A stretch of DNA of 7,444 nucleotides from Gallionellaceae bacterium (GTDB taxonomy: Bacteria > Pseudomonadota > Gammaproteobacteria > Burkholderiales > Gallionellaceae): NCBI GenBank assembly GCA_030646595.1, contig JAUSKS010000003.1, forward strand, positions 1 through 7,444, in the 5' to 3' direction. Position numbers and translations under genes: made by a program. The notes under the pieces are model-generated. The model was not told the DNA's origin and did not search any database. It saw only the letters and a list, made by a program, of their open reading frames with translations. Below are positions 7,016-7,444 of this stretch, in pieces. Position 1 is the stretch's first letter, and the number at the start of each line of letters is the position of its first letter.

Positions 7016-7444
7016 GTGCAAGGTAAAGTCGTATTGGTAACCGGCGGAGCAAAACGCGTAGGCTCAGCCATTTGTCGCAGGCTGCACGGGGCAGGCGCGA
7101 CCATTGCGCTGCATTACCGCTCTTCCGCGCAGGAAGCGCAAGCATTGCAGCATGAGCTACAGGATATACGCACTAACTCAGCATTGTGCTTGCAGGCTGA
7201 CCTGCTTGATCCGGCTTCCCTGCCGCAATTGATTGCGACTACCATCAAACATTTTGGACGATTGGATGGGCTGGTCAATAACGCTTCCAGTTTTTTTGCC
7301 GTGCCACTGGCTGAGATTACTGAGCAGCACTGGCATGATTTAATTGGCACCAACCTGAAAGCCCCATTGCTGCTGGCCCAAGCTGCTGCTGCCGAGCTGC
7401 GGCGTAATCATGGTGCCATCGTCAATATCGTGGATATTCATGCA
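7016..7444 (+). CDS. Short-chain dehydrogenase/reductase, pteridine reductase-like (N-terminal part, cut by window edge)
   Basis: This is the N-terminal 143 residues of a Rossmann-fold SDR that would reduce a pterin or folate with NADPH; a complete enzyme is usually about 240-270 residues. The start MQGKVVLVTGGAKRVGSAICRRL gives a TGGAKRVG dinucleotide-binding motif (residues 9-16), with the arginine in the TGxxxRxG form typical of pteridine reductases (PTR1/FolM) in place of the common TGxxxGxG. HYRSS (33-37) after strand 2 is the usual NADP(H)-phosphate-recognising stretch. AD (61-62), LVNNASSFF (86-94), GTNLKAPLLLAQAA (111-124) and GAIVNIVDIHA (133-143) follow, the last two matching pteridine reductases closely. 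The catalytic YxxxK lies beyond the edge and cannot be checked. An in-frame ATG at 7004 would add four residues (MESK); GTG at 7016 is preferred because of GGAG at 7006-7009. The gene diverges from the methyltransferase gene across about 54 bp. Confidence 0.9.
   Translation, partial: MQGKVVLVTGGAKRVGSAICRRLHGAGATIALHYRSSAQEAQALQHELQDIRTNSALCLQADLLDPASLPQLIATTIKHFGRLDGLVNNASSFFAVPLAEITEQHWHDLIGTNLKAPLLLAQAAAAELRRNHGAIVNIVDIHA

Overview
The window looks like ordinary chromosomal core sequence from a betaproteobacterium, possibly Nitrosomonadales/Gallionellales-like. This rests on the protein character (a 907-residue SecA with a zinc-binding tail, a short DUF721 protein, an ArgJ, a MidA/NDUFAF7-type methyltransferase and a pteridine-reductase-like SDR) and on the M23 peptidase - secA - argJ order with a DUF721 gene next door, which I remember from betaproteobacterial chromosomes. 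The genus is not identifiable by eye. Base composition is moderate, and I see no compositional break, transposase, integrase, tRNA, rRNA or CRISPR array.

Layout. On the minus strand, read from right to left, come an M23 peptidase (4265-5185), a rho-independent terminator (about 4214-4242), secA (1443-4166), a small cyclic-nucleotide-binding-fold protein (916-1416), a palindromic intergenic element of about 143 bp (773-915) and the first 241 codons of argJ (1-723, running off the left edge). Diverging from the M23 gene across a gap of only 31 bp is a DUF721/DciA-like gene on the plus strand (5217-5639). It ends at a perfect 38-bp palindrome (5674-5711) that can terminate transcription from both sides. 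It converges on a minus-strand MidA-family methyltransferase gene (5810-6961), which in turn diverges from a plus-strand SDR/pteridine reductase gene that runs off the right edge (7016-7444).

How the genes relate. They do not form one pathway. secA drives Sec export, the M23 protein is probably an inner-membrane-anchored cell-wall hydrolase or hydrolase regulator, ArgJ belongs to arginine biosynthesis, DUF721/DciA proteins are linked to replicative helicase loading, MidA-type enzymes are protein arginine methyltransferase-like, and pteridine reductases reduce biopterin or folate. The cyclic-nucleotide-fold gene sits 26 nt downstream of secA and is probably cotranscribed with it. The palindromic element then separates that unit from argJ.

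I found no convincing undescribed system. The points most worth a second look are the palindromic element between the cyclic-nucleotide-fold gene and argJ, the degenerate ligand pocket of that small protein, and the very compact divergent start region at 5186-5216.
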